A DNA stretch of 61,941 bases. Source: Meiothermus taiwanensis DSM 14542. Lineage in GTDB: Bacteria > Deinococcota > Deinococci > Deinococcales > Thermaceae. This document shows, piece after piece, positions 29,499 to 39,139 of this stretch (position 1 is the first letter of the stretch; every line of letters begins with the position of its first letter). The DNA is taken from contig AXWR01000017.1 in assembly GCA_000482765.1 (NCBI GenBank), positions 1 to 61,941 of the forward strand, in the 5' to 3' direction. Below the pieces are notes generated by a model. That model saw nothing but the letters and a program-made list of their open reading frames with translations. It was not told the origin of the DNA and ran no database searches. Position numbers and translations under genes: made by a program.

Positions 29499-31751
29499 AT
29501 GCTCGAGGTCACTGAATCGCTGGACTTTAATCGCATTCGCCAGGCTTTGGCCGAACGGGCCTCCACCTCCATCGGTCGGGAAGCCCTGCTGGCCCTGCAG
29601 CCCAAAAGCACCCTCGAGGAAGCCCAGAGGCAGCAGGAGATCGTAGCCGAAGCCCTGGCCTATCCCTATCGGCTGGGGGGCACGTCCGACCTGCGCCCTC
29701 CCCTGGCCGCCGCCCGCCAGGGCCTGCGCTTGGAAGGCCCCCAGCTACGGGAGGTGGCGGCAAGCCTCGAGGCCGTTGTAGCGCTCAAGCACGAGCTGCT
29801 GGAGATCGGTGTGCACCTGAAAACCCTGGCGGGCCGGATCGGCGAACACACCTATTTTTTGCGGCGCATCCGGGAGTCGCTCGACGAAGCGGGCAACGTG
29901 CGCGACGAGGCCACCCCCCGGCTGCGGGAGATTCGCAGGCGGGTCAACCCGCTGCGCGAGCGCATTCAGGATCGGCTCTACCAGCTCATGGATCGAAACC
30001 CGGAGGCCATCCAGGAGCGCTTTGTAACCATCCGACGCGACCGCTACGTAATTCCAGTCAAGGCCAGCCATCAGAATAAGCTCCCCGGCATCGTGCTGGA
30101 TCAGTCCGATTCCAAGCTGACCGTATACCTCGAGCCCGCCTCGGTGGTGCCCCTGAACAACGAGCTCGCCAGCCTGCGGCTCGAGGAAGAGGCCGAGGTG
30201 AACCGGGTGCTCTTCGAGCTTTCCGCTATTCTAGCCAGCGACCCGGAGCTCGAGGCCACCCTGCAAGCCCTGAGCGAGCTCGACATAGCCCGGGCCGCGG
30301 CCAGCCTGGCCGAAGACTGGAGGCTGGTGCGACCCCGCCTGAACCGAGATGGAGTCTACCAGCTGCAGGCCGCCCGCCACCCTCTGATTGCAAATCCCGT
30401 CAGCAACGATATTGCCCTCACCCCACACAACCGCATCCTGCTCATCACCGGCCCCAATATGGGCGGCAAGACCGCGCTGTTGAAAACCCTGGGCCTTGCC
30501 GTGCTGATGGCCCAGTGCGGACTGTACGTGGCCGCCGAGCAGGCCGATCTGGCCTTTCCAGACAAACTATTTGTGGACATAGGCGATCAACAGTCGCTGC
30601 AGGAGAGCCTCTCAACCTTTGCCGCACACCTGCTACGGCTCAAAGAGGTGCTGGAAGCCGCCACCCCCCACAGCCTGGCCCTGATTGACGAGCTCGGCTC
30701 GGGCACCGACCCCGAGGAAGGCGCCGCCCTGGCCCAGGCCTTCGTGGAGGGGCTGCTGGCTAAAGGGGTGCGCGGCCTGATCACCACCCACCTTTCCCCC
30801 CTCAAGGCCTTTGCCCAGGACACCCCCGGCGTGCAAAACGCCTCGATGCGCTTCGACCTGGAACGCCTGCGCCCCACTTATCAGCTAGTGGTCGGGGCTC
30901 CCGGACGCAGCTATGCCCTCTCGATCGCCCGTCGGCTGGGCTTTCCACGCGAGCAGCTCGAGCGGGCCGAAGCCCTGTTGGGCCCCGAGGGGGGGCGCCT
31001 GGAGCGTCTACTGGCCGCGCTCGAGGCCGAACGCGAGCGCCTGCATACCCTCCAGCAAAAAGCCCAGGCCCAGCAGCAGGAAACCGCCCAGCTCCAGCAG
31101 GAACTGGCGCGGCAGCTGGCCGAGCTGGCCGGGCAAAAAGAGCGCCTGATCGAGGAGGCCAAAGCCCAGGCCGAGCAGATCGTCAAAGAAGCCCAGGAGC
31201 GCATCCGGCAAACCCGCGAGCGCAGCAAAACCCAGGGCCAGGGCCAGGCCCTGCAAGAGCTTATTCAGCTGCGCAGCCGCTACCAGCGCCCGCAGAAGGC
31301 CGCCCCCAGCAACCCCGGCTTGCAGGTAGGGGCCGTCGTCGAGGTGCCGGAGTATGGGGGTCGGGCCACCATCGTGGAGCTCAGGGGCCAGGAAGCCGTC
31401 CTGCAGATGGGGGCCGTGCGGCTCACCCTTCCAGTGGAGCGCCTTCAGCCCAAACCCACCCCCCCGTCCAGCCCCTCAGCCGGAGGTGTGGCCCATAAAG
31501 CCAAAATTCCCACCGAACTCAACCTGCGCGGCCTCACCGTAGAAGAAGCCCTGCTGGCCGTGGACGACTACCTGGCCGAGGCCAAAGCCACCGCCACCAC
31601 CCCCGTCCGCTTGCTGCACGGTAAGGGCACCGGGGCCTTACGGAATGCGCTGCGCGAATCGCTCAAGCGCGACCGCCGGGTGGAGAGCTTCCACGATGCC
31701 GTGCCCTACGAGGGCGGCCATGGGGTAACCGTGGTGCATCTACGCATCTGA
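29499..31751 (+). CDS. mutS2: MutS2 ATPase/endonuclease
   Basis: This encodes 750 residues. It opens with LDFNRIRQALAERASTSIG. The ATPase domain has LLITGPNMGGKTALLKTLGL (Walker A), the signature SLSTFAAHLLRL, Walker B LALIDELGSGTDPEEG and the H-loop ITTHLSPLK. A long coiled coil rich in Gln/Glu/Lys follows (about 500-600). The C-terminal Smr nuclease domain reads LNLRGLTVEEALLAVDDYL, LLHGKGTGALR and GGHGVTVVHL. MutS2 lacks mismatch recognition; in Thermus it limits homologous recombination by cutting branched DNA, and elsewhere it rescues stalled ribosomes. A TATACT box lies about 20 bases before the start. Confidence 0.96.
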   Translation: MLEVTESLDFNRIRQALAERASTSIGREALLALQPKSTLEEAQRQQEIVAEALAYPYRLGGTSDLRPPLAAARQGLRLEGPQLREVAASLEAVVALKHELLEIGVHLKTLAGRIGEHTYFLRRIRESLDEAGNVRDEATPRLREIRRRVNPLRERIQDRLYQLMDRNPEAIQERFVTIRRDRYVIPVKASHQNKLPGIVLDQSDSKLTVYLEPASVVPLNNELASLRLEEEAEVNRVLFELSAILASDPELEATLQALSELDIARAAASLAEDWRLVRPRLNRDGVYQLQAARHPLIANPVSNDIALTPHNRILLITGPNMGGKTALLKTLGLAVLMAQCGLYVAAEQADLAFPDKLFVDIGDQQSLQESLSTFAAHLLRLKEVLEAATPHSLALIDELGSGTDPEEGAALAQAFVEGLLAKGVRGLITTHLSPLKAFAQDTPGVQNASMRFDLERLRPTYQLVVGAPGRSYALSIARRLGFPREQLERAEALLGPEGGRLERLLAALEAERERLHTLQQKAQAQQQETAQLQQELARQLAELAGQKERLIEEAKAQAEQIVKEAQERIRQTRERSKTQGQGQALQELIQLRSRYQRPQKAAPSNPGLQVGAVVEVPEYGGRATIVELRGQEAVLQMGAVRLTLPVERLQPKPTPPSSPSAGGVAHKAKIPTELNLRGLTVEEALLAVDDYLAEAKATATTPVRLLHGKGTGALRNALRESLKRDRRVESFHDAVPYEGGHGVTVVHLRI

Positions 31752-31761
31752 TACCAGATTC

Positions 31762-31795
31762 GGTTAGTTCGCCACCGAATGGTGACGAACTAACC
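31762..31795 (+). terminator. Long stem-loop after mutS2
   Basis: The 15-base arms GGTTAGTTCGCCACC and GGTGACGAACTAACC pair with one mismatch around GAAT, 10 bases after the mutS2 stop. No T run follows, so it may be a transcript end stabiliser or a repeat element rather than a terminator. Confidence 0.5.
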
Positions 31796-31808
31796 CGACC
31801 GAAGGGAG

Positions 31809-31875
31809 TGCTCTAGGATTCAAAAAGATAGCCTCTGGAGGTCTTTGCTTTGGAAGATTATCTTTTTGAATCCGG
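31809..31875 (+). repeat. Dispersed noncoding repeat, copy 1
   Basis: The unit contains perfect 15-base arms, GGATTCAAAAAGATA (31816) and TATCTTTTTGAATCC (31859), and a centre with CTCTGGAGGT and TTTGCTTTGGA. A shortened inverted copy is at 46041-46098. A second block, ACACCCC through GGCGAAGAAAGCG (32101-32135), is also shared with 46121-46154. Confidence 0.7.
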
Positions 31876-32264
31876 TATGATACGGAATCTAGGTAAATAG
31901 TCATACCAAATCCCGGTCTGGAAAAACTCCAGCGGACCGCAAGGAGCAGGGTGCCACCAGGGGCACTCCGGGCGCATCTGGGGGTGGTGGGGCTGGGAGC
32001 GGCTTTCCGATGTGTGATGATTCACCTAAACTTGGTATGAAAAGGCGGGATTTGCAGGCAATACCGGATAAAGATAGTCCAAGACCTGCATCCCTCGAGC
32101 ACACCCCTTGCCAGGCCCGGCGAAGAAAGCGCATCTCGCCGCCTTCTAGCCCCGAATCAACCGCATCTGGTAGAAGTGCTGGCTCTCATATGAATGCCCA
32201 AAAATGAGAGTATACTTAGTTAGATAGCCATCATTCTCATGAGAAGTGCAGCTACCCTGCTGGT
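31876..32264. other. Noncoding region before the two-component genes
   Basis: No gene is supported. The motif GGTATGA/TCATACC occurs at 31874, 31911 (inverted) and 32034. The repeat block described for 31809 ends here at 32135. The promoter for the response regulator should lie in the AT-richer part near 32200-32240. Confidence 0.5.
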
Positions 32265-32948
32265 ATGGAAAGCATGGATCAACCCCTAATCCTGATCGTC
32301 GAAGACGAAAAGGACATCGCCCGCTTTATCGAGCTCGAGCTTCAGGCCGAAGGTTACCGAACCGAGGTGGCCTACGACGGCATCACCGGGCTGTCGCGCT
32401 TTCGCGAGACCAACCCCAACCTGGTGGTGATGGATCTGATGCTACCGGTCATGGACGGCCTCGAGGTGGCCCGCCGGATTCGCAAAACCTCCAACGTACC
32501 GATCGTTATACTGACCGCCAAAGATCGGGTCGAAGACAAGGTGGAGGGCCTGGATGCCGGGGCCGACGACTACCTGGTGAAGCCCTTCAGCATCGAGGAG
32601 TTGCTGGCCCGCATCCGCGCCCACCTGCGCCGGGTAACCCCCGCCATTACCGGCGAAATTCGGGTCTCCGACCTGATCATCAACCTCGAGGGACGCGAGG
32701 TCTACCGCTCAGGCCGGCGCATCGAGTTCTCCAATAAGGAGTTCGAGCTGTTGGAGCTGCTGGCTAAGAGCCCTGGCAAGGTATTCAGCCGCTTCGAGAT
32801 CGAGGAAAAGGTCTGGCCCGGCTACCAGGGCGGCTCCAACGTGGTCGACGTGTACATCGGCTACTTGCGGAAGAAGCTCGAGGGCGCCGGTGAGCGCCGC
32901 CTGATACACACCGTGCGGGGTGTGGGCTACGTGTTACGCGAAGACTAA
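32265..32948 (+). CDS. OmpR/PhoB-family response regulator
   Basis: This encodes 227 residues. The receiver domain has [18 protein letters not shown] with the acid pocket, [12 protein letters not shown] with the phosphorylated Asp, the conserved Thr in VILTAKDR and Lys in [11 protein letters not shown]. The C-terminal winged helix ends [20 protein letters not shown] and [15 protein letters not shown] with [14 protein letters not shown]. It should bind DNA as a dimer when phosphorylated by the kinase encoded next. Starts at 32265 and 32274 are both possible; neither has a strong ribosome site. The targets cannot be read from the window. Confidence 0.95.
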   Translation: MESMDQPLILIVEDEKDIARFIELELQAEGYRTEVAYDGITGLSRFRETNPNLVVMDLMLPVMDGLEVARRIRKTSNVPIVILTAKDRVEDKVEGLDAGADDYLVKPFSIEELLARIRAHLRRVTPAITGEIRVSDLIINLEGREVYRSGRRIEFSNKEFELLELLAKSPGKVFSRFEIEEKVWPGYQGGSNVVDVYIGYLRKKLEGAGERRLIHTVRGVGYVLRED

Positions 32949-33072
32949 GCGCAAAAGCGCGGTTCCACCCACCGCCTCTGCGGGCATAAAGCGCACACAG
33001 CCTGCACACTCGCCCGTACAATAACTGCTGCACTGTCGCTGTACCCAGCGTTCAGCACACCCAGGCCCATCC

Positions 33073-34494
33073 ATGACCCTCCGCACCCGCATTACCCTGC
33101 TCACGCTGGCTTTGCTGGCCTTTTCCCTGCTGCTCATCGGGGGATCGGTCTACGGCAGCTTGCAGTTTACCCTGTACGACAACCTGCGCCGGGAACTGAT
33201 CGAGACCTCGCAAACAGCCCAGCGCCTCATCCGTGAACAGGGCGATCTGGAAGGCTTGCCACTTACCGTCTACGGCCAGGCCCTGTGGGTGCCCTACCCC
33301 AACCCCACCCCCAGCGACATCCTGCAAGGGGCCGCCATCCCCATCGCCAAGTCGCTGGCTATGGGTGATGCCAGCCTGACCCTTTCGGAAAAAGGTTTGC
33401 AGGAGGTGTTGCGCTCCGGTGGTTTTTACACCCAAACCACCCTCACCCGCGCAGATGGCAGCCAGATTCCCTTGCGCTTGCGGGCCGAACGTCTGGTAAC
33501 CGAGATCGCCGGCATTCCCCAGGGCCCCCAGTTGGTCATCCTGATGGTGGGCAAGTCCACCGAGGGCATCCAGAGCACCCTCACCAACTTTGCCCGCACC
33601 TACACGGCCACCGCCCTGCTGGTACTGGTTTTTGGCGGTCTGCTGGCTTTCCGGCTGGTTCGACAAACCCTCGAGCCCCTCGAGTGGGTAGCTAAAAAAG
33701 CCGAACAGGTGAGCAATAAACCCGAAAAACTACCAGAGCTGGAAGGCAACAACGAGGTGGCCTCGCTGGTTAAGTCGCTCAACCGGATGCTCGCGCGGCT
33801 CGAGAGCGCCTGGGAGACCCAGGGCCGTTTTCTAGCCGACGCTTCCCATGAGCTGCGCACACCGGTAACAGCCATTCTGGGGCATGTCAACTATTTGCTT
33901 CGGCGCACCCAGATTACCGAGCAGCAGCGCGAAAGCCTCGAGATCATCAAGCGTGAGTCCGAACGGATGCAAAAGCTGGTGGGAGACCTGCTCGAACTCT
34001 CCAAAACCGGCGGGAGCTGGAAGATTGAGCTGGGTTCGGTGCACCTAAAAACCGTGCTCAACGAGATTGAGGAAGAATACAGCAAGAGCTTCGAAGGCCA
34101 AATTGAGGTGCAGGCCCCCGAGCACGTATGGGTGCTGGGCGACCCCGAGCGGCTGCATCAGGTCATGGCCAACCTGGTTTCCAACGCCATCAAAGCCGGT
34201 GCCACCCGGATCCGGCTCATCGTGCTCGACCTGACCGAGCGGGCTGTCGTCCGGGTAGAAGACAATGGTGAGGGTATCAGCAAAGAGCACCTTCCCCACC
34301 TGTTCGAGCGCTTTTATCGGGTTGATAAGGCCCGCGACCGTGCCCGCGGTGGTAGTGGGCTGGGGCTGGCCATCGTGCGTTCGATTGTGGAGGCCCACGG
34401 GGGCCATGTCTGGGCCGAGAGCGAGCTGGGCAAAGGCTCTGTTTTTAGCATCTCCCTCAAGAAGACCACAGCCCCCCACCCCCAACTGGCCTAG
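33073..34494 (+). CDS. Sensor histidine kinase, partner of the upstream regulator
   Basis: This encodes 473 residues. A first membrane helix is at about 10-30 (LLTLALLAFSLLLIGGSVYG), then an external sensor domain of about 150 residues, a second helix (TATALLVLVFGGLLAFRLV), and a HAMP linker with LEPLEWVAKKAEQVS. The dimerisation helix carries DASHELRTPVTAILGHV with the phospho-accepting His. The ATPase part has the N box MANLVSNAIKAGA, G1 VEDNGEGISKEHL, F box LFERFYRVDKAR and G2 GGSGLGLAIVRSIVEAHGG. It lies 124 bases after the regulator and probably shares its transcript. The signal sensed is unknown. Confidence 0.95.
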   Translation: MTLRTRITLLTLALLAFSLLLIGGSVYGSLQFTLYDNLRRELIETSQTAQRLIREQGDLEGLPLTVYGQALWVPYPNPTPSDILQGAAIPIAKSLAMGDASLTLSEKGLQEVLRSGGFYTQTTLTRADGSQIPLRLRAERLVTEIAGIPQGPQLVILMVGKSTEGIQSTLTNFARTYTATALLVLVFGGLLAFRLVRQTLEPLEWVAKKAEQVSNKPEKLPELEGNNEVASLVKSLNRMLARLESAWETQGRFLADASHELRTPVTAILGHVNYLLRRTQITEQQRESLEIIKRESERMQKLVGDLLELSKTGGSWKIELGSVHLKTVLNEIEEEYSKSFEGQIEVQAPEHVWVLGDPERLHQVMANLVSNAIKAGATRIRLIVLDLTERAVVRVEDNGEGISKEHLPHLFERFYRVDKARDRARGGSGLGLAIVRSIVEAHGGHVWAESELGKGSVFSISLKKTTAPHPQLA

Positions 34495-34549
34495 CGCTTT
34501 CCCAGGCCCGTCCTATGAGAAGATCGGGGCTTCCTGCCCACCACCAGGT

Positions 34550-35329
34550 TCAACCCCTGGCCGTCTTTGTCTTTTTGGGGACGCGCACCCTGAACTTCCG
34601 CTCGAGCTCCTCTGCAAATGCGTAGTTGGTGTAGTCCAGGGAAATGGGGGTAATGGATATGAATCCCTGCTGCACCGCCCAGTAGTCGGTGCCTTCCTCC
34701 AGCTCCGCGGTGGGCTTGCCGGCCACCCAGTAGTAAGGCCGCCCATCGGGGTCTTCCCGCTCGACGATGGTGTCTTCATAGCGGTGGGTGGAGAGGCGGG
34801 TTACCTTAACCCCTTGTGGGGTGCGGTTGGGAAAATTTACGTTGAGCAGGGTTTTGTTGGGCAGACCATGCTTCAACACCCAGCGGACAATCGGCACCGC
34901 ATAGCGGGCCGCCTCCTCAAAGCGCAGCTCCTCGCCGGAAGCGTCCAGGCTAAAGGCAATCGAGGGGATCCCCAACGAGGCCCCTTCCAGGGCCGCAGCC
35001 ACCGTGCCCGAATGGGTCAGATCAAGGCCCATATTGACCCCGATGTTAATACCCGAGACCACCAGATCCGGCCAGCCCAGCAGCCGGCTGCCCAGTACCA
35101 CGCAGTCGGCAGGGGTGCCATCCACCCGGTAAGCCGGGATCTCCCCAAAGCCTGCCGAGGCGGTGTGCTTGAAGCGCAGAGGGCGTCGGAAGGTGATGCT
35201 ATGCCCTACCCCCGACTGCTCCACATCGGGGGCCACTACGTTAACCTCGGCCAGCTCACGCAAAGCAAAAGCCAGCGCCTTGATTCCAGGCGAAAAGATA
35301 CCGTCGTCGTTGGCTACTAAAATTCGCAT
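34550..35329 (-). CDS. surE: 5'/3'-nucleotidase SurE
   Basis: This encodes 259 residues. The start is taken at ATG 35329 (MRILVANDDGIFSPGI), because the family begins right there; the in-frame TTG at 35335 has no ribosome site. The metal site is formed by the DD of ANDDG, the Ser of GVGHSITF and the Asn of VVSGINIGVN. It removes phosphate from nucleoside monophosphates in stationary phase and stress. TPADCVVLG and NVNFPNRTPQGVKVTRL fit SurE. It reads toward the histidine kinase end and away from greA. Confidence 0.96.
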   Translation of the reverse strand: MRILVANDDGIFSPGIKALAFALRELAEVNVVAPDVEQSGVGHSITFRRPLRFKHTASAGFGEIPAYRVDGTPADCVVLGSRLLGWPDLVVSGINIGVNMGLDLTHSGTVAAALEGASLGIPSIAFSLDASGEELRFEEAARYAVPIVRWVLKHGLPNKTLLNVNFPNRTPQGVKVTRLSTHRYEDTIVEREDPDGRPYYWVAGKPTAELEEGTDYWAVQQGFISITPISLDYTNYAFAEELERKFRVRVPKKTKTARG

Positions 35330-35416
35330 ACTCAAAAAGCCGAAAGGCTAGAACATCCAGACGGCAGGCCACGGCCCCATTCATCCGACCGTTGCCCGAT
35401 ACCGTCCAACCGATGC

Positions 35417-35896
35417 TTAAGCGTATAGAAGTTCGACCACCACGTAGGTCTGGCTGCCTTTGGGGCCTTTGACGTGTACCTCATCGCCCACCTTTTTGCC
35501 CATCAGGGCCTGGCCCAGGGGCGACTCGTTGGAAATTTTGCCGCTGAACACGTCGGCCTCATGGCTGCCCACCATGGTTACATTCATGCGCTGGCCGGTG
35601 GCGGTCTCGAGCGCCACCGTTACGCCTATCTGTACCTCGGTAGGAACACCATTCCCCGACTCCACAATCTGCACCCGGCTAAGGATGTCCTCGAGCTCGG
35701 CAATGCGGCTATTGTTCTGCCACATGGCCCGGCGCGCCTCGTCGTAACCGGCATTTTCACGCAAATCGCCCTCGGCGATGGCCCGGCCCATCTCTTCGGC
35801 AATTTGCTGCATCTTCTCGGTTTTCAAGTAGGCCAGCTCCTGTTCGAGCCGTGCCTTGCCTTCCGCGGTAAGGTATACCGGTTTTTTATCGGACAT
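35417..35896 (-). CDS. greA: Transcription elongation factor GreA
   Basis: This encodes 159 residues. The N-terminal coiled coil begins KPVYLTAEGKARLEQELAYL and its tip reads EGDLRENAGYDEAR, keeping the Asp and Glu needed for stimulating transcript cleavage by RNA polymerase. This separates it from the Thermus anti-Gre factor Gfh1, whose tip carries several Asp. The C-terminal FKBP-like part has VTVALETATGQRMNVTMVG and ISNESPLGQALMGKKVGDEV. GGAGG lies ten bases before the ATG. It helps arrested RNA polymerase to restart. Confidence 0.94.
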   Translation of the reverse strand: MSDKKPVYLTAEGKARLEQELAYLKTEKMQQIAEEMGRAIAEGDLRENAGYDEARRAMWQNNSRIAELEDILSRVQIVESGNGVPTEVQIGVTVALETATGQRMNVTMVGSHEADVFSGKISNESPLGQALMGKKVGDEVHVKGPKGSQTYVVVELLYA

Positions 35897-36066
35897 TCAA
35901 CAAAACCTCCAGGAGCCTACCCAAGGTAGACCCGAACCTTAGTATAGTACAGCCGATGGCAAGCCGGGGCGAGTATAAGTTTTTATCGGATTTTATCGCA
36001 ATTGGACGCTGCAACTGCTCGAGATAGGTTTTACGATCTCACTTTTTCGTGGAATAAAATGGCGCC

Positions 36067-38112
36067 ATGCGCTGGATTGCGGGTGTTCTCCTTTGGGGCA
36101 TGGCACTGGCCCAGAGCCTAACCGTGCCCCCCGAAGCCCAGGTTGGGCAGGCCCTGGAAATACGAGGGGCCGACTTCCCTCCAGGCCGCTATGTCTTGAA
36201 AATCTCCTCCGAAACCGCCACCACCGAGGTCAACCTCGAGACCTTTGAGGGCAACCTGGCTACCACCTGGACCCCCCCGGCTGCGGGTGAGTACAGAATT
36301 AGCATCCAGGTGGGCGAACGCACCCTCGAGGTTAGAACCACGGTGCGCGCTGTTGCCAGTCCCACCCCACCCGCACAGAACGCACCCGGCACGCCAGCCC
36401 TCACCCCCGACGGGCTGGTGTTGGGCGGTTGGAAGTTGCCGCTCAAGGGTGCATGGATCGGCCCAAAGGTGCTGGGGCAGCGGGCCTTTATCGCTCGAGG
36501 CCCGCTGCTGCTGGAAATTGATCTGCAAACGCCCAGGGTGGTTGCTCAACACTATCCACCAGGGGAGGTTCGGGCCCTGGAGGCCGATACCGAGCTGACC
36601 GTTCTTCTAGAGGATGGGCGGCGGTTGGGCCTCGGGGCTTTCGCCGGCAAACCCTACGAAGGGCGCTGGGAAAGCCTGGCCATCATTCGGGAGTACCTTG
36701 ACACGCTGGCCGCAGCCAATGCCCGCGGGCTGGATCAGAGTCCGGACTCCAACCGCCCCTACTGGTATTACTTTAGCCTCGATATAAACAGCCTCCGCCC
36801 AGCCGACCTCGAGGCCGTTGGCCGGGACTTGCTGCAGCGCGGCCACCGCCCCGAGCTGGCCTGGGGCGAGGGGGTGATGCGCTGGCTCGAGCCCTGGCTG
36901 TTGCAGATCCGGGTTGCACGCCGGCAGGGGCTCGAGCAAAGCCTGCTGTGGTCGGACTTTTTCCTAAAGTATCTACCCCAGCTACCCGGTGCCAGAACCC
37001 TGCTATGGGAGCAGGTGGGCTGGCTCGAGGCCCAGGGTCGTCCTGACCTGGCCCAGCGTTACCGCGCAGCTTTGCAGCAGGTGGCCGGCTGGCAAACCCC
37101 CCTGACTTCCACCAACCTATCCCTGGCAACCTGGGTGCTGCTTGGATTGTACGGCCTGATGCTGCTATACCTGACCCTGATGTACCTGCCAGCCCAGCTT
37201 CGCGGGGTGCGACCAAGCGGGGGCTGGCTGCTAGGCTGGTTACGGCATCCCTTGCTACGGCTGCGCCACAGCGTGCTGGCCTACACCACACTGGGCGAGC
37301 GGGCTGTGCTGTTGTTGCTGTTTCTACTGGCCGCTTCAGCCTTGCTGGCCTGGGGTGTTATGGCCCGCTCCGAAGCCCTCCTGGCCCAGGACAGCCTCAT
37401 GCGGGGCACACTGCGCTCGAGCGCAGCCGCGGAAACCCTGCGCAGCTTTGCCAACACCGCACCGCTGCGTGGACTGCTGGCCTATGCCCTGGCAAAAGAA
37501 AACCCCAGTGAGTCCCAGCGGCTTTACCAAGAAGCCCCTCCCTGGACTTACATCCTGGTAGGGCGCGGCACCCCCGAGGCCCTGGCCCAGGCCTATCAGC
37601 AGGCCCCTACCTCGGCGGCTGTGCAGGAGGCCCTGGGCCTGGGGGGCGACTTCTGGACGGCAGTTTACCGTGAAGCCGGTGTGGCGCGGGATGCTGTTCC
37701 TACGCCCCGAATCATTGCCACCGCAGTAGGCCTGAGTAATTTGCAGGCCCTGGCTGCAGATTTCCCGGCCACCTGGCGCAACCTGCCCATCTGGCCCAGC
37801 CCGCTGTGGGCCTGGACTGCTGCTGTGCTCATCCTGCTGTTCGCAGCCTACCACCTGCTTTGCTTCTTCCTCCCCAAGCCGCAAAGCGTGGCCCCCAGCC
37901 TGGCCTGGCGGCGAGCGGTGCAGTTTTTTTTCCCGGGCAGCCCTACCTACAGCCAGGGCTGGGGCCTGCTTGTCTTGCTGGCTTTCGGCGGCGGTCTATG
38001 GCTGTGGCGGCTGGGCAACGACTGGGGGGTTGCGCTGGCCGGTACGGCCCTGGGCCTGCACCTGCTACTGTGGACGCTGCTGGTTTTTCGGGGCAAAGCC
38101 AAGGCCCCATAA
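36067..38112 (+). CDS. Unknown exported/membrane protein
   Basis: This encodes 681 residues. It has a signal peptide (WIAGVLLWGMALAQS, cut after about 17), then a beta-rich domain (GRYVLKISSETATTEVNLET with an Ig-like feel) to about 110, then a domain with alternate strands (LPLKGAWIGPKVLGQRAF). After a helical part come membrane helices: LATWVLLGLYGLMLLYLTLMY near 360, AVLLLLFLLAASALLAWGVM near 420, WAWTAAVLILLFAAYHLLCF near 585, and two at the end (LLVLLAFGGGLWLW, LGLHLLLWTLLVF). It looks like a Thermaceae-specific envelope protein. I do not recognise the family; no enzyme motif is visible. It stands alone between greA and the convergent speB gene. Confidence 0.75.
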   Translation: MRWIAGVLLWGMALAQSLTVPPEAQVGQALEIRGADFPPGRYVLKISSETATTEVNLETFEGNLATTWTPPAAGEYRISIQVGERTLEVRTTVRAVASPTPPAQNAPGTPALTPDGLVLGGWKLPLKGAWIGPKVLGQRAFIARGPLLLEIDLQTPRVVAQHYPPGEVRALEADTELTVLLEDGRRLGLGAFAGKPYEGRWESLAIIREYLDTLAAANARGLDQSPDSNRPYWYYFSLDINSLRPADLEAVGRDLLQRGHRPELAWGEGVMRWLEPWLLQIRVARRQGLEQSLLWSDFFLKYLPQLPGARTLLWEQVGWLEAQGRPDLAQRYRAALQQVAGWQTPLTSTNLSLATWVLLGLYGLMLLYLTLMYLPAQLRGVRPSGGWLLGWLRHPLLRLRHSVLAYTTLGERAVLLLLFLLAASALLAWGVMARSEALLAQDSLMRGTLRSSAAAETLRSFANTAPLRGLLAYALAKENPSESQRLYQEAPPWTYILVGRGTPEALAQAYQQAPTSAAVQEALGLGGDFWTAVYREAGVARDAVPTPRIIATAVGLSNLQALAADFPATWRNLPIWPSPLWAWTAAVLILLFAAYHLLCFFLPKPQSVAPSLAWRRAVQFFFPGSPTYSQGWGLLVLLAFGGGLWLWRLGNDWGVALAGTALGLHLLLWTLLVFRGKAKAP

Positions 38113-38143
38113 ACCCTTCCCGAAGGCTTCTGTACATTACCGC

Positions 38144-39061
38144 TCAACCGGCCCAGCAGGCCAGCACCTCGGCCAGGAACCGCGCCCCCACCAGGGCCGA
38201 AAGGCCCCCTGGGTCGAGGTTGGGGGCCAGCTCCACGAGGTCGAAGCCTACGAGTTCGTTTCGCCGGACGGTTTCGGCCACCACCGCTATCGCCTCCCCA
38301 TAGGTCAGGCCCTCCACCTCGGGGCTGCTGGTGCCGGGCAAAATAGAGGGGTCGAGCACGTCGGCATCGAAGCTCAGGTAAACCTTCTGGCCCTTGGGAA
38401 GCTGGGCCAGTGCCCAGGGCAGGTTCTCCCGCACCCTGGAGGCGGTAATCAGGGTATGGCCCCGGTTTTTGGCTGCTTGGTAGGCCTCGGGGCTGGTGCG
38501 CAGGCCGCGCAGCCCCACCACGGTGATGTGCCTGAGACCTGGAACATCTTCCACCGCCCGACGGAAGGGGCTGCTGTTGGAAAAGCGGGTTGCGTTGCGG
38601 CTATCCGAGAAGTCCAGGTGGGCGTCGAGCTGGACGATGTGGAGCCCCTCGAGGTCGTCGTAGGCCCGCAAAATTGGGTAGGTGACCGAGTGATCACCCC
38701 CCACAAACACCGGCAGTTTCACCCGCTCACGCAGGGCGCGGGCCGCCTCGGTGATGCGGCGGAAGGTCTCGGGGTACTCGAGCTGGGCCGGGTCCACATC
38801 GCCCGCGTCCACCAGGCGCACGCCCTTGAGGCGGTAGGTCTCGGTCTCGAGGTCGAACCACCCCTCCGGCCCCGGTGCGTAGCGCCCGCTGGCCTCGCGC
38901 AGGGCGTTGGGGGCAAAACGGGCGCCGGGGCGGTAGCCCACGGCAAAGTCGTAGGGCAGGCCCAGAAAGCCCACGTCGGCGGCCCAGGGCTCGTTCAGGG
39001 GGCGGTGGGGTGCTTTGAAAAAGGTGGCCGGGCCGGTAAAAGCGAGTTCGCTGTATCGCAT
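38144..39061 (-). CDS. speB: Agmatinase/ureohydrolase family protein (SpeB-like)
   Basis: This encodes 305 residues. The two-manganese site is clear: FVGGDHSVTYPI, LDAHLDFSD and YLSFDADVLDPS, with GLTYGEAIAVV and GFDLVELAP at the end. The family removes urea from agmatine or related guanidines. In Thermus thermophilus the homolog is known to act on N1-aminopropylagmatine to make spermidine; by kinship the same role is likely here, but the sequence alone does not set the substrate. It is convergent with the membrane protein gene (31 bases apart). Confidence 0.93.
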   Translation of the reverse strand: MRYSELAFTGPATFFKAPHRPLNEPWAADVGFLGLPYDFAVGYRPGARFAPNALREASGRYAPGPEGWFDLETETYRLKGVRLVDAGDVDPAQLEYPETFRRITEAARALRERVKLPVFVGGDHSVTYPILRAYDDLEGLHIVQLDAHLDFSDSRNATRFSNSSPFRRAVEDVPGLRHITVVGLRGLRTSPEAYQAAKNRGHTLITASRVRENLPWALAQLPKGQKVYLSFDADVLDPSILPGTSSPEVEGLTYGEAIAVVAETVRRNELVGFDLVELAPNLDPGGLSALVGARFLAEVLACWAG

Positions 39062-39139
39062 AAGGCATATCCCTGGTTTGCATTGCTGAGCTTCTTATAG
39101 TAGCGCCCAGCAACACGCCATACAGCGTATCCTACACGT

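Noticed and set aside
35330..35416. Hairpin AAAAAGCC-GAAA-GGCT as terminator
   Set aside because: The stem is only four or five pairs and lies between greA and surE that read the same way; not strong enough to call.
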